Below, piece after piece: positions 36,809 to 45,313 of a stretch of DNA of 45,313 nt. Made by a program: the position numbers and the translations under genes. The stretch comes from Candidatus Mediterraneibacter tabaqchaliae (GTDB lineage: Bacteria > Bacillota > Clostridia > Lachnospirales > Lachnospiraceae). The first letter of the stretch is position 1, and every line of letters begins with the position of its first letter. The notes below the pieces were generated by a model, which was given only the letters and a program-made list of their open reading frames with translations, made no database searches and was not told the DNA's origin. The stretch is taken from contig DWUV01000057.1 of assembly GCA_019120595.1 (NCBI GenBank), positions 1 through 45,313 of the forward strand, in the 5' to 3' direction.

Positions 36809-37243
36809 TCAGCGCCGGATGATCAGCTCCCTGGACAGTCCCAATTCCAGAAAGGCTTTTACATCCTCCGTACTCTGCTCTTCCGTAAGTTCGTATTCTT
36901 CCCCGAGTGCCCTGCTGAGTTCCCGCAGGGAGCGTTCCCGTCCCAGAAGTTCCCACAGGAAAACGCCCGTCTTATTTAAGGAAGCCAGTCCGCTGAACTG
37001 CTGCGCTGCCTTCCCGCTGGGGATCAGCACGGATTCCCCGGCGATCTCCCGGTAGATGTACTCAGGGTTCGCCCTGTACCTCACAAGCTCCTCAGCCAGC
37101 CCGGCGATTCCCAGCCCCTCTGCCTCTTTCATCCAATCCTGGCAGAGGATCCACTCCCCATAAGCTTCCGAATTGGAAAATGTTTTCCCTTTTTCCATGT
37201 CCGTATATGCCACAACAGGCTTTTTATACCCCTTTTTCATCAA
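36809..37243 (-). CDS. PqqD-family (RRE) protein with a precursor-like YxKP N-terminus
   Basis: MMKKGYKKPVVAYTDMEKGK...YIYREIAGESVLIPSGKAAQQFSGLASLNKTGVFLWELL. Confidence 0.8.
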   Translation of the reverse strand: MMKKGYKKPVVAYTDMEKGKTFSNSEAYGEWILCQDWMKEAEGLGIAGLAEELVRYRANPEYIYREIAGESVLIPSGKAAQQFSGLASLNKTGVFLWELLGRERSLRELSRALGEEYELTEEQSTEDVKAFLELGLSRELIIRR

Positions 37244-37326
37244 TTTTTTAATTCCTTTTCTGTTTGATTATTTTTTTACAGATTTCTTTTCATACTATCT
37301 GCATGGAATTCATGGTTTTGAGCCGC

Positions 37327-37470
37327 CAGTCAGATAAATTTCAATTTACTCTTAGTCCCCATCCTGCCCGCAAAGCGCAGAAAAGCCCGGAAACACGCCG
37401 TTTCCAGCGTATTTCCGGGCTTTTCCTCACAAAGGGCTGCCTGATCAAAATAACGATTTATCTGACTCAT
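37327..37470. mobile_element. 144-bp satellite (MITE-like or switch) sharing both 23-bp ends with the recombinase element
   Basis: Left end identical to 28343..28365, right end identical to 29818..29840; interior is an unrelated strong hairpin. Confidence 0.72.
37379..37425. terminator. Strong hairpin inside the 144-bp element, terminator-like on both strands
   Basis: GAAAAGCCCGGAAA...TTTCCGGGCTTTTC. Confidence 0.6.
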
Positions 37471-37490
37471 CCCCGCCCCGTTTTCCGCAC

Positions 37491-37537
37491 TAAAATACGG
37501 CTGTGCGATGGATTTCACCAATCTCACCGCACAGCCG
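37491..37537 (-). terminator. Terminator of the stand-alone pqqD gene
   Basis: CGGCTGTGCG-20nt-CGCACAGCCG followed by TATTTTA on the minus strand. Confidence 0.65.
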
Positions 37538-37545
37538 CATTCCCG

Positions 37546-37845
37546 TTACTGATCATTATCCTGTTGTTCCATCTCCGCCGGTTTATCCAGTATTCCGCCT
37601 TTGATCAACGTATCCAGAAATTCCTCTATGTCTTCCCTAGCTGTCTCTTCTTCTACGTCATATATATTCAGAATGCCTTCCAGCAGATCATCAAAGCTCA
37701 CATCTGACTGAAGCATTTTCCAAAGATCCGCCCCGACCTCATTCACTGTTATCAGTCCATTAAATGTCAGTACCGTTTTCCCGGTCGGAATTATCACATA
37801 GTCCCCTGCAATCTCCCGCAAAACAAATTCTTTTTGTACCTTCAT
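37546..37845 (-). CDS. Stand-alone PqqD-family peptide chaperone (RRE)
   Basis: MKVQKEFVLREIAGDYVIIPTGKTVLTFNGLITVNEVGADLWKMLQSDVSFDDLLEGILNIYDVEEETAREDIEEFLDTLIKGGIL. Confidence 0.9.
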   Translation of the reverse strand: MKVQKEFVLREIAGDYVIIPTGKTVLTFNGLITVNEVGADLWKMLQSDVSFDDLLEGILNIYDVEEETAREDIEEFLDTLIKGGILDKPAEMEQQDNDQ

Positions 37846-37968
37846 TTTCTTTTTTCCTTGTTCAAATATATTATATACAGACCTATTCTACACTAATCAG
37901 CCCTGCTATGCAACATCCAAACATTACAAAATCAGGAAAATTATAACTCCGCACTCACTTGCGGGTAT

Positions 37969-40125
37969 TTATTCCGCGCTTTCATATGCCGCCGCGATAT
38001 TCCCCACTTTTTCCGTCACATAATTACTGCCGCCTTTGCCCTTCACGTCCTCGATCATGCCCACGACCGCCACCGGCTTCGCTGCTGCCGGGTCAGCCGT
38101 CTCGCAGATAAACCATCCGCGCTCCACGCCGTCCGTGTCATCCTGGCTGTCTTTGATCTCCGCTGTCCCGGTCTTTCCCAGCATAGTGATCCCATCGATC
38201 TTTGCCGCGGCCCCGGTCCCCGCCGGATTTTCGATGACCTGGATCAGAGCGTTTTTCACCGTATCCGCTGTCTCCGCGGAAATGACCTGCTCTTTCCATA
38301 TTTTTGCCGTGTACCCCTCCTCCCATGACAGAGTCGGCCGGATCATATCCCCGCCGTTGACAAACATGGAGTACATGGACAGCATATGCACCGGATTTAC
38401 GAGGAGCTGTCCCTGTCCATATCCGGTATCTGCCAGCTGGATCTCAGAATCTATATTCCCGTCATCATCATAAGCAGACTGCTGAAGGCTGAGTTCGAAC
38501 GGGATGTCCTCATCAAATCCCATTTTTTTGAAATATTCTTTAAATGTCTCTGCCCCGATATCAAGCGCGGCTCTGGCAAAGTAAATGTTATCCGAATATA
38601 CAAGGGCATTTTCCATTGTTACATTTTCACCGTAGTCTGTCAGTGTTGTGACATGATAATCGCCCCAGCTCTCATCCTTCTGCCAGCTCAAGCCCACATA
38701 GCCCATGTTCGCAGACGGATCCAGCTTTCCGCTGTCCACTCCGACCGCCGCTGTGATCCCTTTAAACGTGGACCCCGGTACCCATGTGCCTTGGAAGCGG
38801 TTCTGGAGGGGCGCTGCCGCCGGGTCGTTGAGTTCCTCCCAGCGCGCGTCTGATATGCCCAGGACGAATTCATTCGGGTCATACGCAGGCGTGCTCACGA
38901 GCGCCAGTATCTCGCCTGTGACCGGATCCATCGCCGCCGCGGCTCCTTTCTCGTCCTTGAACTGTCCGTAAGCCGCCTGCTGCAGAGATGCATCGATGGT
39001 AACCCGGATATCCTGTCCGTCCTGGGGTTCTCTGGATATCAGAGTCTCACTCGTGTTCCCCATATCATCAATGATGCTGATATCCACGCCGTCCCTCGCG
39101 CGCAGCTCATCTTCGAAGGCTGCCTCCAGCCCCGATTTTCCGATCACACTGTTTGTATGGTATCCTTCCCCCTGCTTCTCCTCCAGCTCTTCCGCGGTAA
39201 TAGCCTGTACGTAGCCGGTCAGATGCCCTGCCGCCGCGCCCAGAGGATAGACCCTCTCTTCCGCGTCATTGATCAGGATGCCCGGTATCTGGAGAAGCTG
39301 TTCCTCTTTCTCTGTATCTTCCTTCGCGATCTGCTTCAGGGGAACAAAGGAATCGTCCCGGACCCATGACGCGCTCAGCTCTGTATTGATATCCTCCGCT
39401 GTAAGTCCCAGTATTTCTGCTGCTTTCTGGATATCAGCAGAAAGGTCTTCACTCATCTTGCCGGGTACAAACCCGACGTCTGATACTGTCCCCTGGTCGG
39501 CAAGCACCGTGCCGTTCCTGTCATAGATCGCGCCGCGCTCAGCCGGCACTGTCTCCACTGACACAGTATACCCTTCCTCAAGCGACGGGAAAATGACTGT
39601 GGGATCCCACTGCACGCCGTACTCTCCGCCGCTTTCTTTTACCAGGGTCATCTGGTTGTCAAATTCCAGCGTGCCTGCCGCAGTTTCCATGGATGTACGG
39701 TAAGCCACAGTCTCTGTATCCGCCCTGGTCACATCCCCGCCGGCTCCATCCTCGTCTTCCGGCAGAGTGACCTTGATGTCCGATGCCTCAATGCCTTCAT
39801 AAATGTTCTGGTTTTTCTCCACAAACATTTCTTCTGTGTACTGTTTTTTCACATCACTGCTCAGCAGCGCGTACATCCCGGAATAATCCCCCTTGTCCAG
39901 GAGCTCAAAGTATTCCCTCACCGTATCCGCTGCGGCGGGCCTGCTGCTGAGCACCTTCCAGATGACCACGCCCGCTCCCGCGCAGACAACGGCTGCCACA
40001 AGCACAGAACACACAATGACTGCTTTCTTCCTGTTCCCGGATGTTCTCCTCCTGCGTCCGGTGTGTCCCCCGCTTTTATGTCCGCTGTGCCTGCTGTTTT
40101 TTACATCGTCTTTTCTGTCTTCCAT
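37969..40125 (-). CDS. Class B penicillin-binding protein with MecA-like NTF2 N-terminal domain
   Basis: STFKGITAA (SxxK), YSDNIYFA (SxN), LGKTGTAEI (KTG); N-term VREYFELLDKGDYSGMYALLSSDVKKQY. Confidence 0.92.
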   Translation of the reverse strand: MEDRKDDVKNSRHSGHKSGGHTGRRRRTSGNRKKAVIVCSVLVAAVVCAGAGVVIWKVLSSRPAAADTVREYFELLDKGDYSGMYALLSSDVKKQYTEEMFVEKNQNIYEGIEASDIKVTLPEDEDGAGGDVTRADTETVAYRTSMETAAGTLEFDNQMTLVKESGGEYGVQWDPTVIFPSLEEGYTVSVETVPAERGAIYDRNGTVLADQGTVSDVGFVPGKMSEDLSADIQKAAEILGLTAEDINTELSASWVRDDSFVPLKQIAKEDTEKEEQLLQIPGILINDAEERVYPLGAAAGHLTGYVQAITAEELEEKQGEGYHTNSVIGKSGLEAAFEDELRARDGVDISIIDDMGNTSETLISREPQDGQDIRVTIDASLQQAAYGQFKDEKGAAAAMDPVTGEILALVSTPAYDPNEFVLGISDARWEELNDPAAAPLQNRFQGTWVPGSTFKGITAAVGVDSGKLDPSANMGYVGLSWQKDESWGDYHVTTLTDYGENVTMENALVYSDNIYFARAALDIGAETFKEYFKKMGFDEDIPFELSLQQSAYDDDGNIDSEIQLADTGYGQGQLLVNPVHMLSMYSMFVNGGDMIRPTLSWEEGYTAKIWKEQVISAETADTVKNALIQVIENPAGTGAAAKIDGITMLGKTGTAEIKDSQDDTDGVERGWFICETADPAAAKPVAVVGMIEDVKGKGGSNYVTEKVGNIAAAYESAE

Positions 40126-40323
40126 CAGGATATTCCCCTTTCTTCCCTGCTGCTGTTTCTTACGGCTCCTGTTTTACCGCTCCGGTTTCACCCAGCCGCC
40201 TGCATACGACTTGAACATTTTCACAAACCATATAAAACAAAATATCCCTAAGTGTCCTTATTATAGCTCCCCCCTGCCTAAAAGTAAACTTATGGAAACA
40301 GAACGTGTAAAAAGGCGAAGCCC

Positions 40324-41511
40324 TCACAGCCTCGCCTTAAAATCCTCATATCCGAATGTTTTCACGATCTCACAGGTCCCGTCCTCTCTCTCCAGGACGA
40401 TATCCGGGAGCCGCATCCCGTTGAATGTATTCGTCTTCACCATCGTGTAGATCGCCATGTCCTTAAATTCCAGACGGTCCCCGCATTTCAACGGCTGTGC
40501 GAAGGAATAATCCCCGATCACGTCCCCCGCGAGGCATGTGAGCCCTGCCAGCCGGTACACATACGGCCGCGCGCATCCCGCTGTTTTGCCGTCCGCATTC
40601 TCCTCCGCCGGATCGCCCGCGTCTTTCAGCGGCGGCCGGTACGGCATCTCCAGTACGTCCGGCATATGGCACGCGGCGGAAGCGTCCAGGACCGCGATCT
40701 TCATCCCGTTCTCCACGATCTCCAGCACTTCTGTTATAAGCTCGCCGACATTCAGCGCCACCGCCTCCCCGGGTTCCAGATAAACTTCCACACCGTACGT
40801 TTCCTGCATATGGCGGATGCAGCGCTTCAGGAGCCCTGTGTCATAGCCGGGTCTTGTGATGTGATGCCCGCCGCCGAAATTCAGCCATTTCATCCTGTGC
40901 AGATATTTCCCGAATTTCTCTTCCACCGCCTGAAGGGTCTCTGCCAGGTCGTCGGAATCCTGCTCGCATAATGTATGGAAATGCAGCCCGTCCAGCACGG
41001 CGATGTCTTCCTCTGACATCTCTTCCTCAAACTTTTCCAGAGTCGTCCCCAGTCTGGAAAACGGCGCGCACGGGTCATAGATCGCATGCCCTTCCTGTGT
41101 CGAACACTCCGGGTTGACCCGCAGCCCCATACTCCTGCCCGCCTGCTTTACCTGTTCCTTATATTTCTTCACCTGCGCCGGGGAATTAAACACGATATGC
41201 CCGCACAGCTTAAGGATCTCCGGCATATCCTCTTCCTTATACGCCGGGGAGAAGATATGGTTCTCCTTCCCCATCTCCTCATACCCCAGCCTTGCCTCAT
41301 ACAGCCCGCTCGCTGTGGTCCCGTCCAGGTACTGCCCGATCAGCGGGTATACCCGGTACATGGAAAACGCCTTCTGCGCCAGCAGGATCTTGCATCCCGT
41401 CTCCTCGCAGATTCCTCTAAGTATCTCCAAATTCCTTCTAAGACCTTCCTCCCTCACCACAAAGCAGGGCGTCCTCAACTCATCCCGTCTCATACAAACC
41501 ACCCATCCCAT
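40324..41511 (-). CDS. nspC: Carboxynorspermidine decarboxylase
   Basis: ELRTPCFVVREEGLRRNLEIL...LLAQKAFSMYRVYPLIGQYLDGTTASGLYEARLGYEEMGKE...LNFGGGHHITRPGYD. Confidence 0.92.
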   Translation of the reverse strand: MGWVVCMRRDELRTPCFVVREEGLRRNLEILRGICEETGCKILLAQKAFSMYRVYPLIGQYLDGTTASGLYEARLGYEEMGKENHIFSPAYKEEDMPEILKLCGHIVFNSPAQVKKYKEQVKQAGRSMGLRVNPECSTQEGHAIYDPCAPFSRLGTTLEKFEEEMSEEDIAVLDGLHFHTLCEQDSDDLAETLQAVEEKFGKYLHRMKWLNFGGGHHITRPGYDTGLLKRCIRHMQETYGVEVYLEPGEAVALNVGELITEVLEIVENGMKIAVLDASAACHMPDVLEMPYRPPLKDAGDPAEENADGKTAGCARPYVYRLAGLTCLAGDVIGDYSFAQPLKCGDRLEFKDMAIYTMVKTNTFNGMRLPDIVLEREDGTCEIVKTFGYEDFKARL

Positions 41512-41570
41512 AAATTATCTGCTATCACATAAATCCATTTCGCTGCCTGACCATTTTCTCCTGAAATTTC

Positions 41571-41730
41571 CGGCTGAGAAGCGGGCCGGCTGTCTGTTCT
41601 CATCAAAGGCCGTAGAGGAACGCCGGCACTTGGATCGCGTCTTTTGCGATCCTGCGTACCGCTGCGTTCCGGCCCGAGCGCAAGCGCGCCTGCGATGAGA
41701 ATAGACAGCCGGTCCGCCCTCCCTCAGCCG
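41571..41730. repeat. ~160-bp nested inverted-repeat structure between carboxyspermidine dehydrogenase and nspC
   Basis: Outer CGGCTGAG/CTCAGCCG; next 24-bp arms GCGGGCCGGCTGTCTGTTCTCATC / GATGAGAATAGACAGCCGGTCCGC (2 mismatches); inner GGAACGC/GCGTTCC and GGATCGC/GCGATCC. Confidence 0.82.
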
Positions 41731-41733
41731 AAT

Positions 41734-42936
41734 TTACTCTACCAGCTCCGGATCCTCGCTGATCTTCCACGGCAGCCCCCATTTATTGAGCGCGTCCATG
41801 AACGGATCCGGATCGAATTCTTCCATATTATATACGCCCGGTTTCCGCCATGTCCCGGTCATCACCATCATCGCCCCGATCATCGCCGGTACTCCGGTCG
41901 TATAGGCCACTGCCTGAGAACCGACTTCCTTATAGCATTCCTGGTGGTCGCATGTATTATATATGTAGAGTTTCTTCTCCTGCCCGTCTTTTTTCCCGAT
42001 AAAGATACAGCCGATATTGGTCTTCCCCTTCGTGCGCGGCCCAAGTGAAGACGGATCCGGCAGCACTGCTTTTAAGAACTGGAGCGGCACGATCTCTTTC
42101 CCCTCGTACATGATGGGCTCTATGGATGTCATGCCCACATCTTCCAGGCATCTTAAATGGTTCAGGTAGCTTTCCCCGAACGTCATGAAGAAACGGATGC
42201 GTTTGATCCCCGGGATATTCAGCGCCAGGGACTCGATCTCCTCGTGGTGGAGCAGGTACATATCCTTTTCTCCGATCTCCGGGAAATCATACACTCTCTT
42301 GATCTCCATGGGCTCCGTCTCTACCCAGTGTCCGTCCTCCCAGTAGGAGCCTTTTGCAGACACTTCGCGGATATTGATCTCCGGGTTAAAATTCGTGGCA
42401 AACGGATACCCGTGATCCCCGGCATTGCAGTCCAGGATATCAATATAGTTTATTTCGTCAAAATAATGTTTCAGCGCATAGGCGGAAAACACACTTGTCA
42501 CTCCCGGATCAAAGCCGCTTCCCAGAAGTGCGGTCAGCCCGGCTGCCTCATACTTCTCCCTGTACGCCCACTGCCATTTATACTCAAACTTCGCCGTATC
42601 CTCCGGCTCATAATTCGCTGTGTCAATATAGTGGACGCCTGCTGCCAGGCACGCGTCCATGATCGTAAGGTCCTGATACGGCAGTGCCAGATTGAGCACC
42701 ACTTCCGGCTTTTCCTTTTTGATCAGAGCTGTCAGCGCCTCCACATCATCCGCGTCCACCTGCGCGGTCGTGATCTTTGTCTTTGTAGTCCCTTCCAGCT
42801 TCTCCTTAAGCGCATCGCACTTTGACACGGTCCTGCTGGCAATGCACAGCTCCGTAAATACTTCGTCATTCTGGCAGATCTTATGGATCGCCACACTGGC
42901 TACTCCTCCGCAGCCGATCACCATTACTTTTCCCAT
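41734..42936 (-). CDS. Saccharopine dehydrogenase-like carboxyspermidine dehydrogenase
   Basis: MGKVMVIGCGGVASVAIHKICQNDEVFTELCIASRTVSKCDALKEKL; adjacent to nspC. Confidence 0.9.
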   Translation of the reverse strand: MGKVMVIGCGGVASVAIHKICQNDEVFTELCIASRTVSKCDALKEKLEGTTKTKITTAQVDADDVEALTALIKKEKPEVVLNLALPYQDLTIMDACLAAGVHYIDTANYEPEDTAKFEYKWQWAYREKYEAAGLTALLGSGFDPGVTSVFSAYALKHYFDEINYIDILDCNAGDHGYPFATNFNPEINIREVSAKGSYWEDGHWVETEPMEIKRVYDFPEIGEKDMYLLHHEEIESLALNIPGIKRIRFFMTFGESYLNHLRCLEDVGMTSIEPIMYEGKEIVPLQFLKAVLPDPSSLGPRTKGKTNIGCIFIGKKDGQEKKLYIYNTCDHQECYKEVGSQAVAYTTGVPAMIGAMMVMTGTWRKPGVYNMEEFDPDPFMDALNKWGLPWKISEDPELVE

Positions 42937-42979
42937 TTTTAATCTCCTCTCCGCCCGGTCCGTCCCCGGGAACTCTTTC

Positions 42980-43861
42980 TTATTTATTTACGATCGCGAT
43001 CAGCATCTCCCTGATGATCTTGCACGCCGCCGCTGTGGACGCCCCGGTCGGATCGCAGGGCGGGCAGAGCTCATTTACATCACAGCCGATCAGGTTCACT
43101 CTTTCACACACTTCCGTCACCGCCCGCATCGCGGTGAGGAAATCCACTCCGCCCGGCTCAGGCGTCCCCGTCCCCGGGAATACAGACGGATCCATCACAT
43201 CCAGGTCTACCGTAAAGTACACCGGCGTATCTCCCAGTTCCGCCAGGACTTCTCCCAGCCCTTCCAGGCTGAACGGATGGAAATCCGTATGCCCGCTTTT
43301 CGCCCATTCAAACTCATATTTTTCGCCGGACCGGATGCCGAACTGATGGATACGCCCGTCCCCGAGCAACTCCCAGCACCGCCGGATCACACACGCATGG
43401 GACAGCTCTACTCCCAGATAGTCTTCCCGCAGGTCTGTATGCGCGTCAAAGTGGATGATATGCATATCCGGGTATTTCTTCACAGCCGCGCGCACGCTTC
43501 CCAGCGTGACCAGGTGCTCGCCGCCGATCATGAACGGCAGTTTTCCGTCCCCGAATACCCCTGCCGCGCACTCTTCGATCTGCCCCAGCACCCGCTCTGA
43601 GCTCCCGACCGCCAGCTCCAGGTCGCCGAGGTCATACACCCTGCCCCCGGTCAGTTCTTTGTCCTGATACGGGCTGTATATCTCCAGCCCGTAGGAATCC
43701 CCCCGTATGGCCGCTCCGGCGAAACGGGTCCCCGGCCGGAAGGACGTCGTTGAGTCAAAAGGCGCTCCGAAGATCACCACCTCCGCCTCATCATATTCTG
43801 CATCGCACCCGATAAAATCCACGATATTCTTCTGCATTCTCTCTCCCTTCGCCATACTCAT
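42980..43861 (-). CDS. speB: Agmatinase
   Basis: MIGGEHLVTLGSVRAAVKKYPDMHIIHFDAHTDLREDYLGVELSHACVIRR...VYFTVDLDVMDPSVFPGTGTPEPGG. Confidence 0.93.
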   Translation of the reverse strand: MSMAKGERMQKNIVDFIGCDAEYDEAEVVIFGAPFDSTTSFRPGTRFAGAAIRGDSYGLEIYSPYQDKELTGGRVYDLGDLELAVGSSERVLGQIEECAAGVFGDGKLPFMIGGEHLVTLGSVRAAVKKYPDMHIIHFDAHTDLREDYLGVELSHACVIRRCWELLGDGRIHQFGIRSGEKYEFEWAKSGHTDFHPFSLEGLGEVLAELGDTPVYFTVDLDVMDPSVFPGTGTPEPGGVDFLTAMRAVTEVCERVNLIGCDVNELCPPCDPTGASTAAACKIIREMLIAIVNK

Positions 43862-44745
43862 CTCTCCACATCCTCCAGCAGCTCTTCCACATACGCCGGG
43901 AGCGCGAACACCCCTGCATGCAGCCTCGGCTCATAGTATTTCGTGCGGATGCCTTTTAATTTCCACGCCACCTTGTCCAGGTCATTCAGCGGATGGTACT
44001 TCTTCGACGCGAACCCGAACAGCCAGTGTCCCGACGGGTAGGACGGGATATGCGCCTGGTAGACCCGGCAGATCGGGAAGGTCTCCACGATCCGCTTGTG
44101 CATCCTCTGGCACTGGAACGCCTCCTCCGTATAGAAGGGGCTCTCATTCTGGTTGATCATGATCCCGTCCTCGTGGAGCGCATTATAGCAGTTGCCGTAA
44201 AACTCTTTCGTGAACAGCCCTTCGCCCGCGCCGAATGGATTCGGCGAGTCGATGATGATCAGGTCGTATGCATCCCCTTTTGATCGGATAAACCTTAATC
44301 CGTCCTCGTGGAAGATATTGACCCTCTCGTCTGTCAGGCTGTTGGCGATCTCCGGGATATATTTCCGGCATACCTCCACGAGCAGAGGATCCGGCTCCAC
44401 CACGTCGATCTTCTCGATATCGTCATACTTGATCAACTCCCGGACGACGCCCCCGTCGCCCCCGCCCACGACAAGCACTTCCTTTACATCCGGGTGCACT
44501 GCCATCGGCACGTGGGTGATCATCTCGTGGTAGATGAACTCATCCCGCTCTGTCAGCATCAGATCCCCGTCCACCACAAGGATCTTCCCGAAATCTTTCG
44601 ACTCCAGCACATCAATCCTCTGCACCTCGCTCTGGGCGCTGAAAAGCTGCTCTTCGATGCGTATGGACAGCTTGACCCCGTCCGTATGTATGTCTGAAAA
44701 CCACATTTCCATAAGATATCTGTCTCCTTTCCGCCTGAAAGTCAC
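43858..44745 (-). CDS. speE: Polyamine aminopropyltransferase (spermidine synthase)
   Basis: VLVVGGGDGGVVRELIKYDDIEKIDVVEPDPLLVEVCRKYIPEIA...YDLIIIDSPNPFGAGEGLFTKEFY. Confidence 0.94.
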   Translation of the reverse strand: MTFRRKGDRYLMEMWFSDIHTDGVKLSIRIEEQLFSAQSEVQRIDVLESKDFGKILVVDGDLMLTERDEFIYHEMITHVPMAVHPDVKEVLVVGGGDGGVVRELIKYDDIEKIDVVEPDPLLVEVCRKYIPEIANSLTDERVNIFHEDGLRFIRSKGDAYDLIIIDSPNPFGAGEGLFTKEFYGNCYNALHEDGIMINQNESPFYTEEAFQCQRMHKRIVETFPICRVYQAHIPSYPSGHWLFGFASKKYHPLNDLDKVAWKLKGIRTKYYEPRLHAGVFALPAYVEELLEDVER

Positions 44746-45313
44746 ACAAGCACATTCAGCCGCTCGATCTTCTCATCCTCTGGCCCTGTCATGGAGCATC
44801 CCTTCTCCTTCGCATACACGATATAATCGATGATCTCGTCCGTGATCTCTTCCCCCGGCGCCAGCACCGGGATCCCCGGCGGATAGCACATGACGAACTC
44901 CGAGCAGATCCGCCCTTTCGTCTCCTTAAGGGGAAGGGATTCCTTCTCCGCATAGAAGGAATCCTGCGGGGTCATGACCACTTTCGGGGCGATATATTCC
45001 TGGGAGAGCATCCCCGCCTTATCCTTCTTGTACCGCCGCCTCAGATCCGCCAGCGCGGTCACGAGCCGCTCCACCTCGCGGATGCGGTCCCCGATGGACA
45101 GGTAGGCAAGGATATTGCCCAGGTCGCCGAACTCGATCTGGATATCATACTCATCCCGTAAGATGTCATACACCTCGATCCCTGCCAGTCCGATATCCAG
45201 CGTGTGGATGGACAGCTTCGTGGGATCGAAATCATAGATGCTGTCCCCGTTGACCATCTCCCGCGTTGCAGGAGCCGCGATGATTTTCAGAATGATCCGC
45301 ATAGCCTGATACC
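44742..45313 (-). CDS. Orn/Lys/Arg decarboxylase, C-terminal part (truncated by window edge)
   Basis: TLDIGLAGIEVYDILRDEYDIQIEFGDLGNILAYLSIGD...LKETKGRICSEFVMCYPPGIPVLAPGEEIT; likely biosynthetic arginine decarboxylase given downstream agmatinase. Confidence 0.85.
   Translation of the reverse strand, partial: YQAMRIILKIIAAPATREMVNGDSIYDFDPTKLSIHTLDIGLAGIEVYDILRDEYDIQIEFGDLGNILAYLSIGDRIREVERLVTALADLRRRYKKDKAGMLSQEYIAPKVVMTPQDSFYAEKESLPLKETKGRICSEFVMCYPPGIPVLAPGEEITDEIIDYIVYAKEKGCSMTGPEDEKIERLNVLV

Noticed and set aside
37327-37470. Simple invertible promoter as the only explanation of the 144-bp element
   Set aside because: Central 4-nt at the two ends differ (TTCA versus AACG) and the interior looks like a terminator, not a promoter; kept only as an alternative.
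37264-37707. 147-aa plus-strand ORF across the 144-bp element
   Set aside because: Reads through the repeat ends, hairpin and the antisense of pqqD; no coding character.
21954-37845. Classification as a standard lasso peptide or lanthipeptide cluster
   Set aside because: No AsnB-like cyclase, transglutaminase-like protease, LanB/C/M, YcaO or C39 peptidase is visible in the window.
1-45313. rRNA, tRNA, CRISPR arrays, IS transposases
   Set aside because: None recognised on reading; not reported.

Overview
The window looks like Clostridia/Lachnospiraceae-type chromosome, with nearly all genes on the minus strand. From high to low coordinate it contains: (i) a polyamine operon (Orn/Lys/Arg decarboxylase C-terminus, speE, speB, carboxyspermidine dehydrogenase, carboxynorspermidine decarboxylase) with a ~160-bp nested inverted-repeat structure between the last two genes; (ii) a class B PBP; (iii) a RiPP-like region at 21.9-37.8 kb with two stand-alone or fused PqqD (RRE) proteins and two parallel cassettes. 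Each cassette is [large secreted surface protein]-[86/91-aa peptide with an N-terminal YxKP motif and a C-terminal Ser]-[HPr-kinase-like P-loop protein]-[radical SAM/SPASM protein]; (iv) a solo tyrosine-recombinase element (about 1.5 kb) and a Phd/RelE-type toxin-antitoxin pair between the two cassettes. The element's 23-bp ends recur at both edges of a 144-bp hairpin-containing sequence between the two pqqD genes; (v) an exopolysaccharide locus (two Wzz/BY-kinase proteins, LuxR-type regulator, PF14907-like nucleotidyltransferase, ABC exporter, S24/S26 peptidase, CpsB-type phosphatase, LCP protein, CapD-like epimerase/dehydratase, sugar transferase, aldo/keto reductase, split transketolase, glycosyltransferases). 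The strongest candidates for something undescribed are the twin kinase plus radical-SAM peptide cassettes, which have lasso-peptide-like leader motifs but no lasso cyclase in the window, and the tyrosine-recombinase element with its 144-bp satellite. All family calls are from reading translations; no database search was run.
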